A stretch of DNA of 64,000 nucleotides from Romanomermis culicivorax (lineage: Eukaryota > Nematoda > Enoplea > Mermithida > Mermithidae): NCBI GenBank assembly GCA_963922205.1, contig CAWUHX010000004.1:1550001-1614000 (forward strand), given 5' to 3'. This document shows positions 1 to 11,544 of this stretch, piece after piece. A program made the position numbers and the translations under genes. Below the pieces are notes generated by a model. That model was not told where the DNA came from. It made no database searches and saw only the letters and a program-made list of their open reading frames with translations. Each line of letters starts with the position of its first letter. The stretch's first letter is position 1.

Positions 1-1517
1 AACGCTCAAATTTTTTTGTGCCACTCCAATTTTTTTTGTGCCATGTTTTGGCACAAATAAAACTGACTGGTGCAAAAGAAAGCCCTGCGTCGCCCTCGCC
101 AGCCGATCAGATTCCCAACAGTAAACGGCCGTACATATCAAATTTGTACATTGACAGTTCTAACTGTTGTTAAAAAATAGAGTGCCGACAACACTCAAAC
201 GCTGCGTGATACCTTGTGGATAAACTAACTCTACAGCGAAAAATAAATGGAGGTGTAAAATTTGCACGTTCTCCATTCTCCGCACGATTTGTTCTGAAAC
301 GATCATGGAAGCGATCCATTGAAAGTAAGCTCAACACGGAAAAACTAGTAAAGCTCATTACTGTAATGAATAAATCAAATTTTCCGTTCGTGGGCGGCGA
401 CGGAAGAGCTGAAAAATTTCTCTAATAACCGCGTTAAATAGTCAAAGTTTCTGGTGTTGAACACAACTCTATGCATTTCATAAATGGATAAGCAATGGCA
501 GTTTTTCGATGGATTCTGCCTTCACGTGGAGAAATTCAGCGATTTTCTATGGTATGCATTTTTCCATTCTTTGAAACTTGCGTACCAAATTAAACTTACT
601 TTTTCGGTCGTCGCAGCAATTTTAAAATAGATGAGTTATATTTAGTCTTCTCCCTGTCAATTAATCCTTAGTTATAACATACCAGAAATTTGCAAATTCT
701 AGGATCAACTGATTTAAAGTGGACCCTATGGTTTCCTAGCGCTCAAGTTCAGCCCATTTGCATATGAGCAGATTTCAGAATCGTAAGGGCTATTTTAACA
801 ATGTCGAACCACGTGTTTTTTCATGTACATAATTATAACCCCACACACAGTGAATAAAATCCATATAGTTTGACCAGCAAATCGCAAATTTACATAAATA
901 TATAACGAAACTACAACGCGAGTAAAATGGCGCATAAAAAGAACTATATAAGCTGAGGAAAATAATCATACCCCTAAGTTGATCAAGACAGGACCTAATA
1001 CCCTCCAATAAACACGGTAGGTACAAGGGACAAAATGCCATGTTGCCTTGCGAGGAGTGTTTTTGGTTATTTTACAAAGCAGTTTAGACAGTTGAAAATT
1101 TCTAAAAAAATGGGAAAATCAAAAACATAATTTCGGTCATTTTTAAATAAGGATTTGAAGATTATGGTCTAAAAAGCTTACAAAAGTTGACGGATTCTAT
1201 CCGAAAGCTTTTTTCAAAATTTTTTAACAATCCGTTTCTTATAAAATGGATGTAAATCGAAAAATGACAGAATTTTTTCTTCAAAAAAGTTGCTAATGTT
1301 TGTTTAGTGTGCTAACAAATTTCCAGCTCTCTGGTGACCTATACTTGATGATAAAATCGTGAGATTATAAAATGATAGTACTTGCTTTTCACTGTTAGGA
1401 AATTTGTTAAATTCATATTACAAATCAAAACTGACACAATTCGACGAGTAACGCCGAATTTTTTTGGCATTTTCCGCTTAGAAAAAAAATTTTTTGCGCT
1501 CTACAGAAAAACACTGC
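1..1517. other. Intergenic DNA downstream of the kelch gene, repeat-bearing
   Basis: No gene is visible. Bases 10-60 hold the palindromic word family ttggcacaaa / tttgtgccaa, which recurs at 13455-13505 and 62980-63065. Bases 290-640 are a copy of the dispersed M repeat listed separately. The remainder is AT-rich; short open frames here do not resemble proteins. Confidence 0.6.
290..640 (+). repeat. Dispersed M repeat, copy 1
   Basis: A roughly 350 bp non-coding repeat found at least eight times in the window. Shared landmarks in order are a GATCATGGAAGCGATC-like start, AAGTAAGCTCAACACGG, CTCATTACTGTAAT, a GTGGAGAAATTCAGCG block with CTATGGTATGCATTTTT (usually CTACAGTATAAA), and AATTAAACTTACTTTTTCGG. 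No coding capacity is seen. It is probably a MITE-like non-autonomous element, but termini and target duplication were not resolved. Confidence 0.6.
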
Positions 1518-4500
1518 TCACCAATTCAATTTTTCAATAAAATAATTAGTCAAACCGTATTCTTGATTGTTCAAAATTGCAGATTTTTTCGTCAAATCGC
1601 CGTCCAATAAACTTCGGGGCGCGAAATTGCCGAACGCCGAGCGCCACGCCAAATTTTCCAATCGCGGTATACCGATATTTAGAGTCAACACCGTCTCGCT
1701 GCGTCGTTTTTTCCCAGTCGTTGTCGTACGACAGCCGCCCAAAATGTACAATCGTCCGTCGGACGTGATGTCGGCCGCGTGGGCCCACAAATTAAAGGGC
1801 AAAGTGCTCGCCATTTTCGTCCATTGGAACGTCGGGAGATGAAATTTCCAGAAATCGTCGAAAGATTTGGCTTTTTGGTCGCCTGAAGTTTTAAAAAACG
1901 CCGTTTCATTTTGGGTTTTCATAGGGAAATAAGGCGTATAAAAGTAAAAAAGGATATCTCAGGCAGGCCAATACTTTTTATGCACAGTGCAAACTTTTTA
2001 GGCTTCGTATAGAACTTTTTCTTTTTGATGATATCTGCACTGGTGCAGAATTTTTTGAGTCATGTATTTCATTACAAATATTCTTCTATAATGTGCGAGT
2101 CGTTGATTCTGAACTTTTAAAATCAATTATTTTTCATTTTGAGACTTTAAAATTTCAAGTCGAAAAACAATAAATTCGTTCAAATTTAACATTGAATTAC
2201 ACATTTAAATCGCTTTTGTCCTATATTCACTATTTTTGTGTAGCAAGCGGCACCGTTTTTTCCCAAATCGTGCTTTTTGAGGAACAAAATTCAGAGAAAG
2301 AAAAAAAATTTCGGGCTCTTTTTCCATTTCGGGAAGAAAATTTTGGGGATCTGAAACAGAAAAAATGGATTTTAGAAGGTCATAATTTCACAATTTTCCT
2401 GCGCTTCGCGCCGGTTATAACTTTAATAATCATTATTATGTATTACCTATAGCTCAGGCGCGGCTTTTAGCATATCTAACTTCACTTACCACTTAATCTA
2501 TAATAGTTTTCATCATCTTAAAAGTATTATCTCATGTTTTAATTGGTAATCTTCAATATTTTAATTTGATATTTAATGAAGATTCCCATTTTTTCCTCGG
2601 CACATTTTTTGAGAAAGATCAATACGTCAAGTCTCTAAACTTTTTGAAGCGAATATTCTTTTCTTAATGTAAAATCAATCTAAAAGCTTCATGGATGTAG
2701 TTTCCAGAAATTCCTACTCTTCTAACTCTTATCTTTTCGGCCAAGTTCATGAGAGTTTAGGAATAAATTAATGGTTTTAAAATTTTTCGAATAATTAAAT
2801 TCTGGAAATTAAGACTTTGGGCACAAAATTCCAATCTATTTTTTGGAATGGTCGAAAAATTGATTGTCATAACGTTTTAAACAGCCCAAAAACACTTAAA
2901 AAAGCGTCTAGAAGCATTTTTAAGCGAAAAAACGAGTGGCGAAAAATGGAGAAAATTTTTTTGACCCTGTTCCCTATTTGGGGAAAAGGAAAAAACAGTG
3001 GAATGAGGCGTTTCGTTGCAATTTCCGGTCATATATTTACGTATTTCTTTAGTAACTCATAGGATTTCGAGACGAAAACTTTTCGTCAAAAAATTTTCAC
3101 ATGTCGAAAAACATTTGACTTCTTTCCACATTTGTGGAAAAAAGTTCGTGAAAAAAAGTGCTGGTACCAGACGAACCGATAGCCTTTATCCGGCTAGGGC
3201 ACACGGTATTCAAAAATTGAAAACTATGTGTTGTTATTACATGATTTCTCATGACGAAATCCAGTTATTTTTGACATTTTTTCTTTGATATGTTTTTTTG
3301 CATGTTCGTTTTATTCTTGACATGTTCTTGCGGGTGTCTGTTATGGTTTGGATAAAATACCACACTAAAACTTTTTTCTTTTTGTCTTGCTCAATGCTAT
3401 CTGCAATCATTTTAGCTTTCTTACAGCTTATTGCCCTATTCTGATGCCGTTTCTCTTTGTGAAACTTCTATAGAAACGTCAAAATAAATGCGATTTTATC
3501 ACGGGAAATCTTATAATAACTAACTACAGTTTTTTAATTTTTGAATATCGTATGCTATCAATTTTTTGTCCTTTCTTTTAAATAATTGCCACTATGCACC
3601 AAAAGTGACGAAAAGAGTAAAATTTTGATTTCCAGATTATTGTAGCAGATCAAATTTACAATTTCTAGATTGATTCTAAGCGACAAAACTACCATATCCC
3701 TTTTTGACGTATAGTTTTGTTTAGACTTATCACAATCTGTCTTAAGCAGAAGACGTATATTCGGATCAGAGATTCCAATTTTACACCAAATCCAAAGATC
3801 CTAGGATTCATATATGATACTTCGAGAATCCGGTATAAAGTAGCCGCCGCAAACGTAAAGATTTTCGCCGTATCGGACTATAGTATGACAAGTTCGGGAT
3901 TCCGGATGTCCCGCTTTGGGATCGGGCTTCGTAGCGCGGTCGATCCAAGTTGCGGAAATTGGATCGAAACACGGTATGGTTTTCATGGTGAATGTTTTCT
4001 CCTGAATGAAAAAAATTGTTTTACACAAGAAAAAATTTGAAAATGTAAATCTAAACTTCAAAAATTTGTTTGAAATTAAAAGTCTGATCATTGAAGACTT
4101 TAATTTTCAAAATTAAAATGCTAATAATTTTTGCTATATTTACTTCAACAAAAATATAATTTGAGCAACAAAGTAATGATTATTGAAACGTAAAGTAATG
4201 TAAAATTTTAAAATTTACTTCTTTTGCTCAAAAACACTTACAAAACTGCACTGAGCGCCGCCGAAAATGTACAATTTTCCATCGTAGACGACCAATTCGT
4301 GCCTAACTCGACCTTCGGGTTCGAAATCGGGCGTCGATAAATAAGACCATCGTAAACTATTCAAATCTAAGCTATGAATGAGTAATTGGCCGTCACCGAA
4401 AGCCCGATCCCTACGACCCGTGGCGACGTATAATTTCGAACCGACTTTGCACATGGCTTGACCGAACCAATGACGGGACGGTTTGGGGCAAATATCGCCC

Positions 4501-7500
4501 GTTGTAGCTAGTTTTGACCAAAGTTGATTTTTTGTGTCGTAGAGGTAAGTTTCGTTATTATTGCCCAAAGAATCGCCCCTAAACAGAAAATATATTCTCC
4601 ATAGAGAAACGGTTCAGGTTTTTTTAAACATCGGTTCCGATTCTAGAATTCGTAGAATATAGGTTCCGATTCCAAAAATTAGGAATCGTACGGTTGCAGT
4701 TTCGATTCCTGCGCAATTTATATAATAGAAATCTTTCGGGTACCCGGACCCGAAACAAAAGTCGAAATTACCCGCATCCGGATCCGATATCTTTAAAATT
4801 TTGGACCCGGACCCGATATTCTTCAAATTTTGAACCCGGACCTGAATCCAATATTTTCAAAATGTGCTACCCGATACTAGAGATGTATCAGGTACCCGGA
4901 CCCAAAACAAGATCCGAAATTACCCGATCATTTTGTTGAACCCGGACCCGATATTCTTAAAATTTTGGACCCGGACTCGATATTCTCAAAATATGCTGCC
5001 CGAAACATCTCTAGTAATATAAGTTGACATTTGATACAAAAATACTGCATATAAATAATTATCGAGCCGATCAAATTTCCCAAATTCCGAAAAATCAACG
5101 TTTCAAGCAATTCCAAAAGCCAAAAAACGAACAAGGGACGGAATCGTTCAGAATCGGTATTTCCTAAGGTTTCACCCCTGTTCGGCGAAACACACAACAG
5201 CGAAACTCAAAATAGCGAGACTCAACACAGGGATTCTCAAAACAGCGATGTGTCAAAACGGCGATTCTCAATACAGCGAAGTCTCAGAACAGATTCTCAA
5301 AATGTTAAATTTTCCAAAAAGTTATCTTTAGAACGGAAAAATAGAGATTGGATAGGGTAGACGTTTTGGCGCATGGTCTATTTATTCCTCCATTTCGATC
5401 TGGTGAATGCTGGTTGTCACATTTTTAAACGAATCACCAGATTTCTGACATTATGGCTCTATAGCATGTGTTTTCACCACATAACAGCTTTTTATTCTGG
5501 TTTGTTCATTATTAACATATCTACATGGATGTTTTTTGTTTCTTTTTTCCTTTATTACATATTATCTTTTATACTCTTCTTATGTTGAAACACGTTTTGT
5601 TCTTTCTGTTTAATTTTTTCAGGTTATGTACTTCTGTTCTATTTTTTACGTTCACCTAATTTTTATAACGTTATTCTACTTTTCATTTCTTATTTGTTTT
5701 TTGTTTCGCCTTTACTGCTTAATTATTTTATTTATTTCAATTAATTTGCTTATTTCATTTTGTTTTATTTTTTTCATTAATTTAATCTTTTTTGCAATTA
5801 AGCTTCATGCAAAACAATTTTAATCGAGAATCCTGACGATAATTTTTTGTTTTCTTTCATAAGTTTGAAGAATGTTCGTATTTCTTCAATTATTTACGGA
5901 ATTTTATATCAAAATTCTAATTAACTATAAGGATAAAATTTATCGCTTTTGTAAGTTAATTTTCCCGTAAAAATACATTTTTCGAATTAATTTTGTCTCT
6001 CGAAAATCAATATCATACGTATTATTAAACCAGTATTGAAGGAATTTATCAATTCAATATGGCGAAAATTATGACGAATAGTTTTACCAAAAATATTTTT
6101 TCTTTCGGTATGTTCGGAAGAATTAGTTCTTACATAACGTTGTCACACTACCAGTACATTTACTTATAAAAAACAGACGCAGCGATAACCAAAAAGTAGG
6201 TCTAATTTGCTACCCAATTTTTCCGGAGTAGAAAATTTTATACTGCAGAAAAACGCTAGATTTCTCCACGAGAACGAGTACGCCACACACATCTAACGAG
6301 CCCCGATGTCTCAGTGGAGTCCGGCGACCTTTTTTTGGTCGAGGGTCAGTAATTCCCACAATTTTGGAGGGGGGGAGTCACCCAAGGAAAAAAATCCAAA
6401 AAGTAGTTCAAAAAATTGTAATTTTTTCTAAAAAGACCGAAAAAATCTATTCATGGCGCGAAGCGACCAGAAAATTCAAATTTCTGAACATTTTTTGTTC
6501 AAAAATTGACATTTTTCATTGGAAATATGACACTTTTCAGTATTTTTCTGACCAAAAGAATGGGGGTTCCTACGGCTACCATATGGCTAGCCATAGGATT
6601 AGAAAATCCTGGGGGCGGTCGCCCAATGGCTAGCCATATGGTCGACAATTCTAGTGGGTTCCCATAGAACTTCCCTCACCCAATTACATGTATGGCCGAA
6701 ACCATAGATAGATCAAGGTGCTCATCTACTTTTGATCTAGATAGATTGTTTTTGTTACTCGAGCAATTTTGAAAATTTAATCAGGTGTGTATGGAACGAA
6801 ACTTTTCGAAAACGGAAGAACATTCTTTCATGGGATGACTTCATCTACCATTTTAAGAATGAACTCAAAGCGCTAAATTTGTTGAGTTTTAGCAACTATT
6901 AGTAATTGGCAGGTGATGTTCAAAGTGAACATTCGGAAGTAAAGTACGAATTATTTCATAACCAGTAATTGTAGGAGGTAGGGCGGGCGGACTCTGCTGG
7001 GTTGGACCCAATACCCAAATTTAGGTACTTTTCGTATTTTGTATGAAAAGCAAGCTTGCAGATTTTTTTTTGTTTTTTATTTTGCCCGCGCAGCCCCTTT
7101 CCCCCTGGACAACAAGTCCAAAGACCCCCCCCCCGGAAAATTCTTGCTGTGCATGTCTGGTACCGTCCCACAATTCAGTAATTCTGAAACCCCTCCAACT
7201 TGAAAAATTGGCGAAAAATGTGTTGTTTTTTTAATTTGTGAAATTTCCATTTTTTACCCAAGGATTTTGCGGATGTCGGGTATCCCCAAAGACGAATTTT
7301 GGCCTTTTCCGTTAAGCGATTTGAGGTCTCACAGATGTTCAATCATTGAAAATCTATGAAACTGGTTAAGAAGATAGCTAGAACTAAGTTTGTGGTTGAA
7401 TCAAGGCCACATGCTATAAATTTTTTGAAAAAATTTATATGATTATTCATTTTTACTTCTTCACTTCAGACAAAACACTTCCCAAAACTTCAGATATTGT

Positions 7501-9263
7501 GGAATCAGTTCACGGACTTAGAATGTACTACAAAGTCGGAAATTTCTTTCGAAATATTATGCGCCTCAAATTTCTTACAGTAAGTTATTCAAGTTCAAGA
7601 TCGTACGAATATGGTTATCATGCCATGCCCAATTCGACCGATTTCCTCACACAGGGTGAATTCAAAACCATATCGGCCTATTTAATTTGAAAATTCTGGT
7701 CAGGCTCCATAAGTTGATCAGAAGAAAATACTAATTTGCAAATTTTCTCCTAAAAAGTCCGAAAAACGGTTGAAAATGGAATTTTTGTCTAAAAAGCATA
7801 GAAATGAATAATTTATTAAGTGATGTGCATAAGAAATTGAAATCTTTTTTTATCATATATTTGAAGCAGGTCGGGTGGTATCATCAATTGTAGAGGGGTC
7901 ATTGGAGCAAAATCATTTCGATTTTTTCACCTAATGAGTCTGAAAAACTACTCAAAAAAGTAATTGTTGTCTATAAAACCGTAAAAATCTGCATAAAAAA
8001 TTTACATGTTCCACTTTTTGGTCGAAAATGACCATTTTCAACCGAAAAATAGACACTTTTCAGTTTTTCGATAAAAATGATTGTGTTCGAGTAATTACGT
8101 TTTTATGAACGTTTTTATGAGTCCACTCATCGATTCCAGAATTTTAAATAATTAGGGCCACCGAATGAAAGTCCGAAAACGGTTTGAAAAATTCTAACTT
8201 TTGTCTAACGCACTATAAAAATCCATAAAATCGACATGTTTATTCAAAAGATGGCAATTTAAAAAAGTTTACGTTTCTCAGTTTTTGGACCAAAACAACG
8301 GGATTTCTATGGCCTTACCCATCTAAATCTTATGATTAGCAAATTTTGCAGGGTCACCATATGGCCAATGGTTCATTGGGGGTCTGATATCACTATCTTC
8401 CGCAACTACATATATGTTTTTGATCATTTTTTGTTCAAAAATGACTACTTTCTATAACAAAATTAGATAATTTCAATTTTTCCTGTACAAAAGATGAAGT
8501 TCCTATGGCCAGCCCATTTCAGTCATATGATTGGCAAATTTGGGCGTTATGGCCTACTTTTTCGGGTTTTCCGGGGCGGAGGTTTATACAGGACTTACAG
8601 CTCAATAACATGCGTGGTATTTTTCACGCCGCTCTTCCAATTACAGTTCTGAACCATACATGTTATTGGCGGAACTGCCATAAGAAGCCCACCCCCGAAA
8701 TCGTCGGCCATATAGCTAGCCATATATAATCTCCGCAAGACTTACCGATCCTATGACTGAAGTCGGCTAGCCATAGGAACCCACATCCTTTTGATCGAAA
8801 AAGATCAACTTTTCGGTGAAAAATGCTATTTTCGAACAAAAGAGGTCGAAAAATCGATTTTTTCGACGCGTGCTTTCATGTTTTTTCCTTTTTTCGAACC
8901 GTTTTTAGGACTTTTTGGGCGAAAATTAGAAAGATCTTCTCACCTTCCGAGCAAGCTTCCTCCATAAACCAAAATTCTCCTGGCGTCCAAACGGGCTACC
9001 GTATGATTGGCCAACGATGGAGGCGCGTCGCGCGATCGCAATTTGGTCCATAAATTCGACGAAAAATTTAGTTTCCAAACGTCGCGGACGAAATTTTCTT
9101 GATTAAACGATTCGTCTTTCCAACCGCCGATCAAATAAAGACCGCGGTCACATTCGTCGATAATAACTTTGTGGCTTATCAAACTAGGCGGAGTTAAGGA
9201 AATTGACGATGAAGCGGCTGCGGTTGATCGATTGTTGGTCGAAGAAATTTCTTCGACGGACAT
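1518..9263 (-). CDS. KLHDC10: Kelch domain-containing protein 10 homologue, four exons
   Basis: Exons on the minus strand are 9263-8944, 4578-4242, 4001-3821 and 1882-1518. Every border is GT/AG and the phases (2, 0, 1) join to 1,203 nt, a 400 aa protein. The ATG at 9263 begins MSVEEISS. Kelch blades are visible as LYLIGGWKDE, ILVYGGSL, SRHWFGQAM, LYVATGRRD, RHELVVYDGKLYIFGG, LYVCGGY and LYILGG, each with a following aromatic WTKL/WSKL/WSYL/WIDR strand. The end, IPRLENLAW then GLTNYFIEKLNW, matches the C-terminal BC-box/Cul2-box region of KLHDC10, and human KLHDC10 (442 aa) stops at the same place. Known role of the family: substrate receptor of a CUL2-RING ubiquitin ligase recognising C-terminal degrons; fly Slim also acts on ASK1 through PP5. 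The 3821 donor (A|GTATCA) is weak. The stop at 1518 overlaps GTGAGCAG, a good donor, so a further exon is not excluded. The first intron is about 4.4 kb of repeats. Confidence 0.88.
2250..3130 (-). repeat. Dispersed R1 repeat with CCGGCGC hairpin, copy 1
   Basis: Lies in the last KLHDC10 intron. Bases 2390-2830 read backwards closely follow 11840-12240 and 63780-64000, including a CATGAACTTGGCCGAAAAGA block and ATTACCAATTAAAACATGAG. It carries the gcgcttcgcgccgg hairpin at about 2401. No protein is encoded. It looks like an old non-autonomous element or low-copy repeat. Confidence 0.6.
4738..5015. mobile_element. Short element of ACCCGGACCCG words with AGAGATGT ends
   Basis: In KLHDC10 intron 1. 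The words acccggacccgatattc and aaaattttgga are repeated. Bases 4868-4890 start CTAGAGATGTATCAGG and 4996-5014 end CCGAAACATCTCTAG, an imperfect inverted pair. The unit resembles a small hAT-like non-autonomous element with subterminal repeats; assignment to a superfamily is inference. Confidence 0.4.
5185..5830 (+). mobile_element. Partial foldback element, family FB-B
   Basis: Bases 5190-5300 are an array of words such as cagcgaaactcaaaa and gcgattctcaatacagcga. Bases 5340-5830 are a T-rich core with landmarks gtagacgttttggc, accagatttctgacat and acatgcatggat-like text that match 61380-61860 in reverse. The right inverted array present at 61.9 kb is missing here, so this copy is truncated. 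Hydrophobic open frames in the core are caused by the T-rich composition. Confidence 0.55.
6150..6290 (-). repeat. Dispersed M repeat, fragment
   Basis: Short reverse-oriented piece carrying acagacgcagcgataacc, the gtaggtctaatttgctaccc block and tactgcagaaaaacgctag. It matches the M repeat end near 60.6 kb. Confidence 0.45.
6360..8930. repeat. Intronic repeat cluster with GCTAGCCATATGG words
   Basis: Palindromic words built from ggctagccatatggc occur near 6585, 6630, 8350, 8710 and 8770, separated by AT-rich blocks with gaccaaaaagaa and ttttcgacaaaa motifs repeated in both directions. A related block continues at 9540-10020 upstream of the gene. Apart from the candidate exon at 7470-7579 nothing looks coding. 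Confidence 0.45.
7470..7579 (+). CDS. Candidate internal exon on the opposite strand within KLHDC10 intron 1
   Basis: A strong acceptor (tacttcttcacttcag) and a strong donor (ttaca|GTAAGTTA) bracket 110 nt that are open as DKTLPKTSDIVESVH then LRMYYKVGNFFRNIM. The exon would start in phase 1 and end in phase 0. No family is recognised and no partner exons were identified, so this could be a nested gene or a chance pair of splice-like sites. Confidence 0.25.
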
Positions 9264-10689
9264 TCGGGCGATAGTCGCGGACAATCGATTTTTTCTATTG
9301 CACCAGAAAATTAAGTAAAGAATCGATCGGTTAACCCAAAAACTCTGAAATAGGCAAAGCAGATGAATGTTGGAGACATTTTTACTGAACTTTGGCTTTA
9401 ACGAATTCCAAAATTTAAAAATGGAAAAATAAGTATATCATAAATTTAGTCAAAACAATATCAACGGGCTTTCTGACTAATTTTTGAATTCTATGCTAAA
9501 TGAAAAAAATCGCAACCACACATGTAATTGTGGGAAGTAGTAGGAACGCACCCCCCCCCCCAGAAATCGTCGACCATATGGCTGGAAATTAGGCGATCCC
9601 CCAAAGGATTTGTCAGTCCTAGGGCTTGAAAAAACTGTCAACTGACAACAACTGACATGACAAAACTGTCAAGTGACAATAGCTGACATGACAAAATTTC
9701 AAAATGACAGTTGACATGCTGTCAGCTGACAACATGTCAACTAACAACAATTGACATGGGGACCCCAGAGATTTACAAATTATGGGTCCTCATTATTGAG
9801 AAAACCATGGGACCCCATTATTTCGGTAACAAAATACCGAAAAATGCTAATTTTTGAACGAGAAATCATCAAAAATGTCAATTTTCTCGGCACTTCGCCC
9901 CATGAATACATTTTTTACAGTTTATTACACAAAAATTACTATTCTTTTGATCATTTTTCTGAATTTCTGGGCGAAAAAATTGAATTTTTTACCACAATGA
10001 ACTTCTCCCCTAGAATTCCGCCATAAAAAAGTCACCGGAATCTACTCCCCAGACATCGGGAGTCCGTTAGATGTATATGATCGCAACTCAAATTTGATTG
10101 GTTTGCGATCATACATGTAACGAACACGGCTCTCCAAAAGTCATTTTCAAAAATTTCCTCGAAAAGTATCACATGACATAAATCAAAGACATAAACTCTG
10201 AATCGGCGATTAAGAAAGACTATTAATTCGTTGAGTCAAGTTTTGCAATTCAAGCCGACAGTTGTTTCGATATAAAGTTCATTGCATGATCTAGATTGAT
10301 TTCATAATTTCGATTTTCTTCTCAAAATAGCTGATTGAAGAACCTTTTTTTGGGCTGACTTTCGAATTTCGGTTGTCAATTTCCGTTCAAGTTAATACGA
10401 CTTTCACTATTTTTCTCGTATTACACAAAAATAGCTCATTCCTAGATTTCTGATGGCATTATCTAGCTAATTGAAAACATCAGCATGTCATGATATTAAT
10501 CGGATCTACTAAAAGAGTTCGGAAATAAAAGTTCTTAGTACATTTTATTTTCCCAGTAAGACCGGAGCGTCCGTCTGATTGCTCTTCCTCCAGTAGGGAA
10601 CAAACCGAAGCGCCGGAAACTTTTTTTTTCAGTATTGAGCAGGGTTGGCGGCAGAGTTTTTTAGGCCAATTAGGAGCCATGGCTCCTAA
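9264..10689. other. Upstream flank of KLHDC10 with TGACA cluster
   Basis: Bases 9264-9535 show no coding frame clearly joined to the kelch gene, though the frame stays open upstream of the ATG. Bases 9540-10020 hold a C-tract and the same text as the intronic GCTAGCC repeats. Bases 9636-9756 carry 14 TGACA/TGTCA pentamers. Bases 10060-10690 show nothing recognisable. Confidence 0.45.
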
Positions 10690-11540
10690 AAAAACCAACA
10701 TCTCTCATCAAACGCAAGTTATGTTAAAGATTTGGGAATTCTTATATCTCCTAATACGAAGTTTAAAGAACACTATAGATACATCGTAAAAAATGCCTAT
10801 AATAGGTCTACATTAATTCTCAAGTCTTTCGTCTCCCGTGAGAAAAATACTCTAGCAAAGGCTTTCGTTACTTATGTGCACGTCCAATATTAGAATACTG
10901 TAGTTCAGTATGGAATCGACATTTTTTAGCAGACATAAGCTACATTGAAAATGTTCAACGTAGATTTACCAGAAAGATTTTTGGTCATAAATCTGGTTTG
11001 TCTTATGAAGATAGACTTCAAAGGCTAGGTCTACATAAGCTTGATATTCATAGATTAGAATCTGCCCTCTGTACCATGTACAGCATAATCCACAAAAAAA
11101 CAACTCTAAATCCTGATGACTTTTTCTGTATAAACAACAACAATACGCGTCGTAATCATGATCTAAGATTGACAATAAAGTCAGTTCATCATACTACTGC
11201 TTGCCAGTTTGATTTTTTTAACCGTTATATTAAAGTCTGGAACTCTTTATCTTTTGATATCGTTAATTCTCCCAGTTTGCACACTTTCGAAGAAAAAATT
11301 AGACTTCTAAACTTTGATAATCGAATTGGGGGGTGCATGTAAGTTGTTACTTTTCAAGTAATCTTTGCACCCTATTGCTGCATGATTTTTCTATTTCTTA
11401 AAATATTGACATGTCTTGCGAGTCGATTTACTAATCTTATTCTTTATATGACATTGTATTATGTATTTCACTTTGCATTTTTCTTTCGTTTTGTTTTGTG
11501 TAACAGCAATAAATATTTTTCATTTCATTTCATTTCAAAG
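10690..11540 (+). pseudogene. 5'-truncated non-LTR retrotransposon, reverse transcriptase C-terminal end
   Basis: Translation reads VKDLGILISPNTKF, then after a small frameshift near 10880 PILEYCSSVWNRHF, IENVQRRFTRKIFGHK, and SYEDRLQRLGLHKLDIHR up to the stop at 11342. This is the typical RT thumb and C-terminal tail of CR1/Jockey-type LINEs (VKDLG, LEYCS.VW, IE.VQRRFT, Y..RL..L.L..L..RR). A short 3' UTR follows, with AATAAA at 11508 and a terminal CATTT repeat to about 11540. The ORF1, endonuclease and RT palm regions are absent, so the copy is dead on arrival. Confidence 0.85.
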
Positions 11541-11544
11541 CCGT

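Noticed and set aside
2192-3288. Three plus-strand frames of 80-90 codons in the KLHDC10 intron
   Set aside because: They lie in an R1 repeat copy and are not kept in the other copies.
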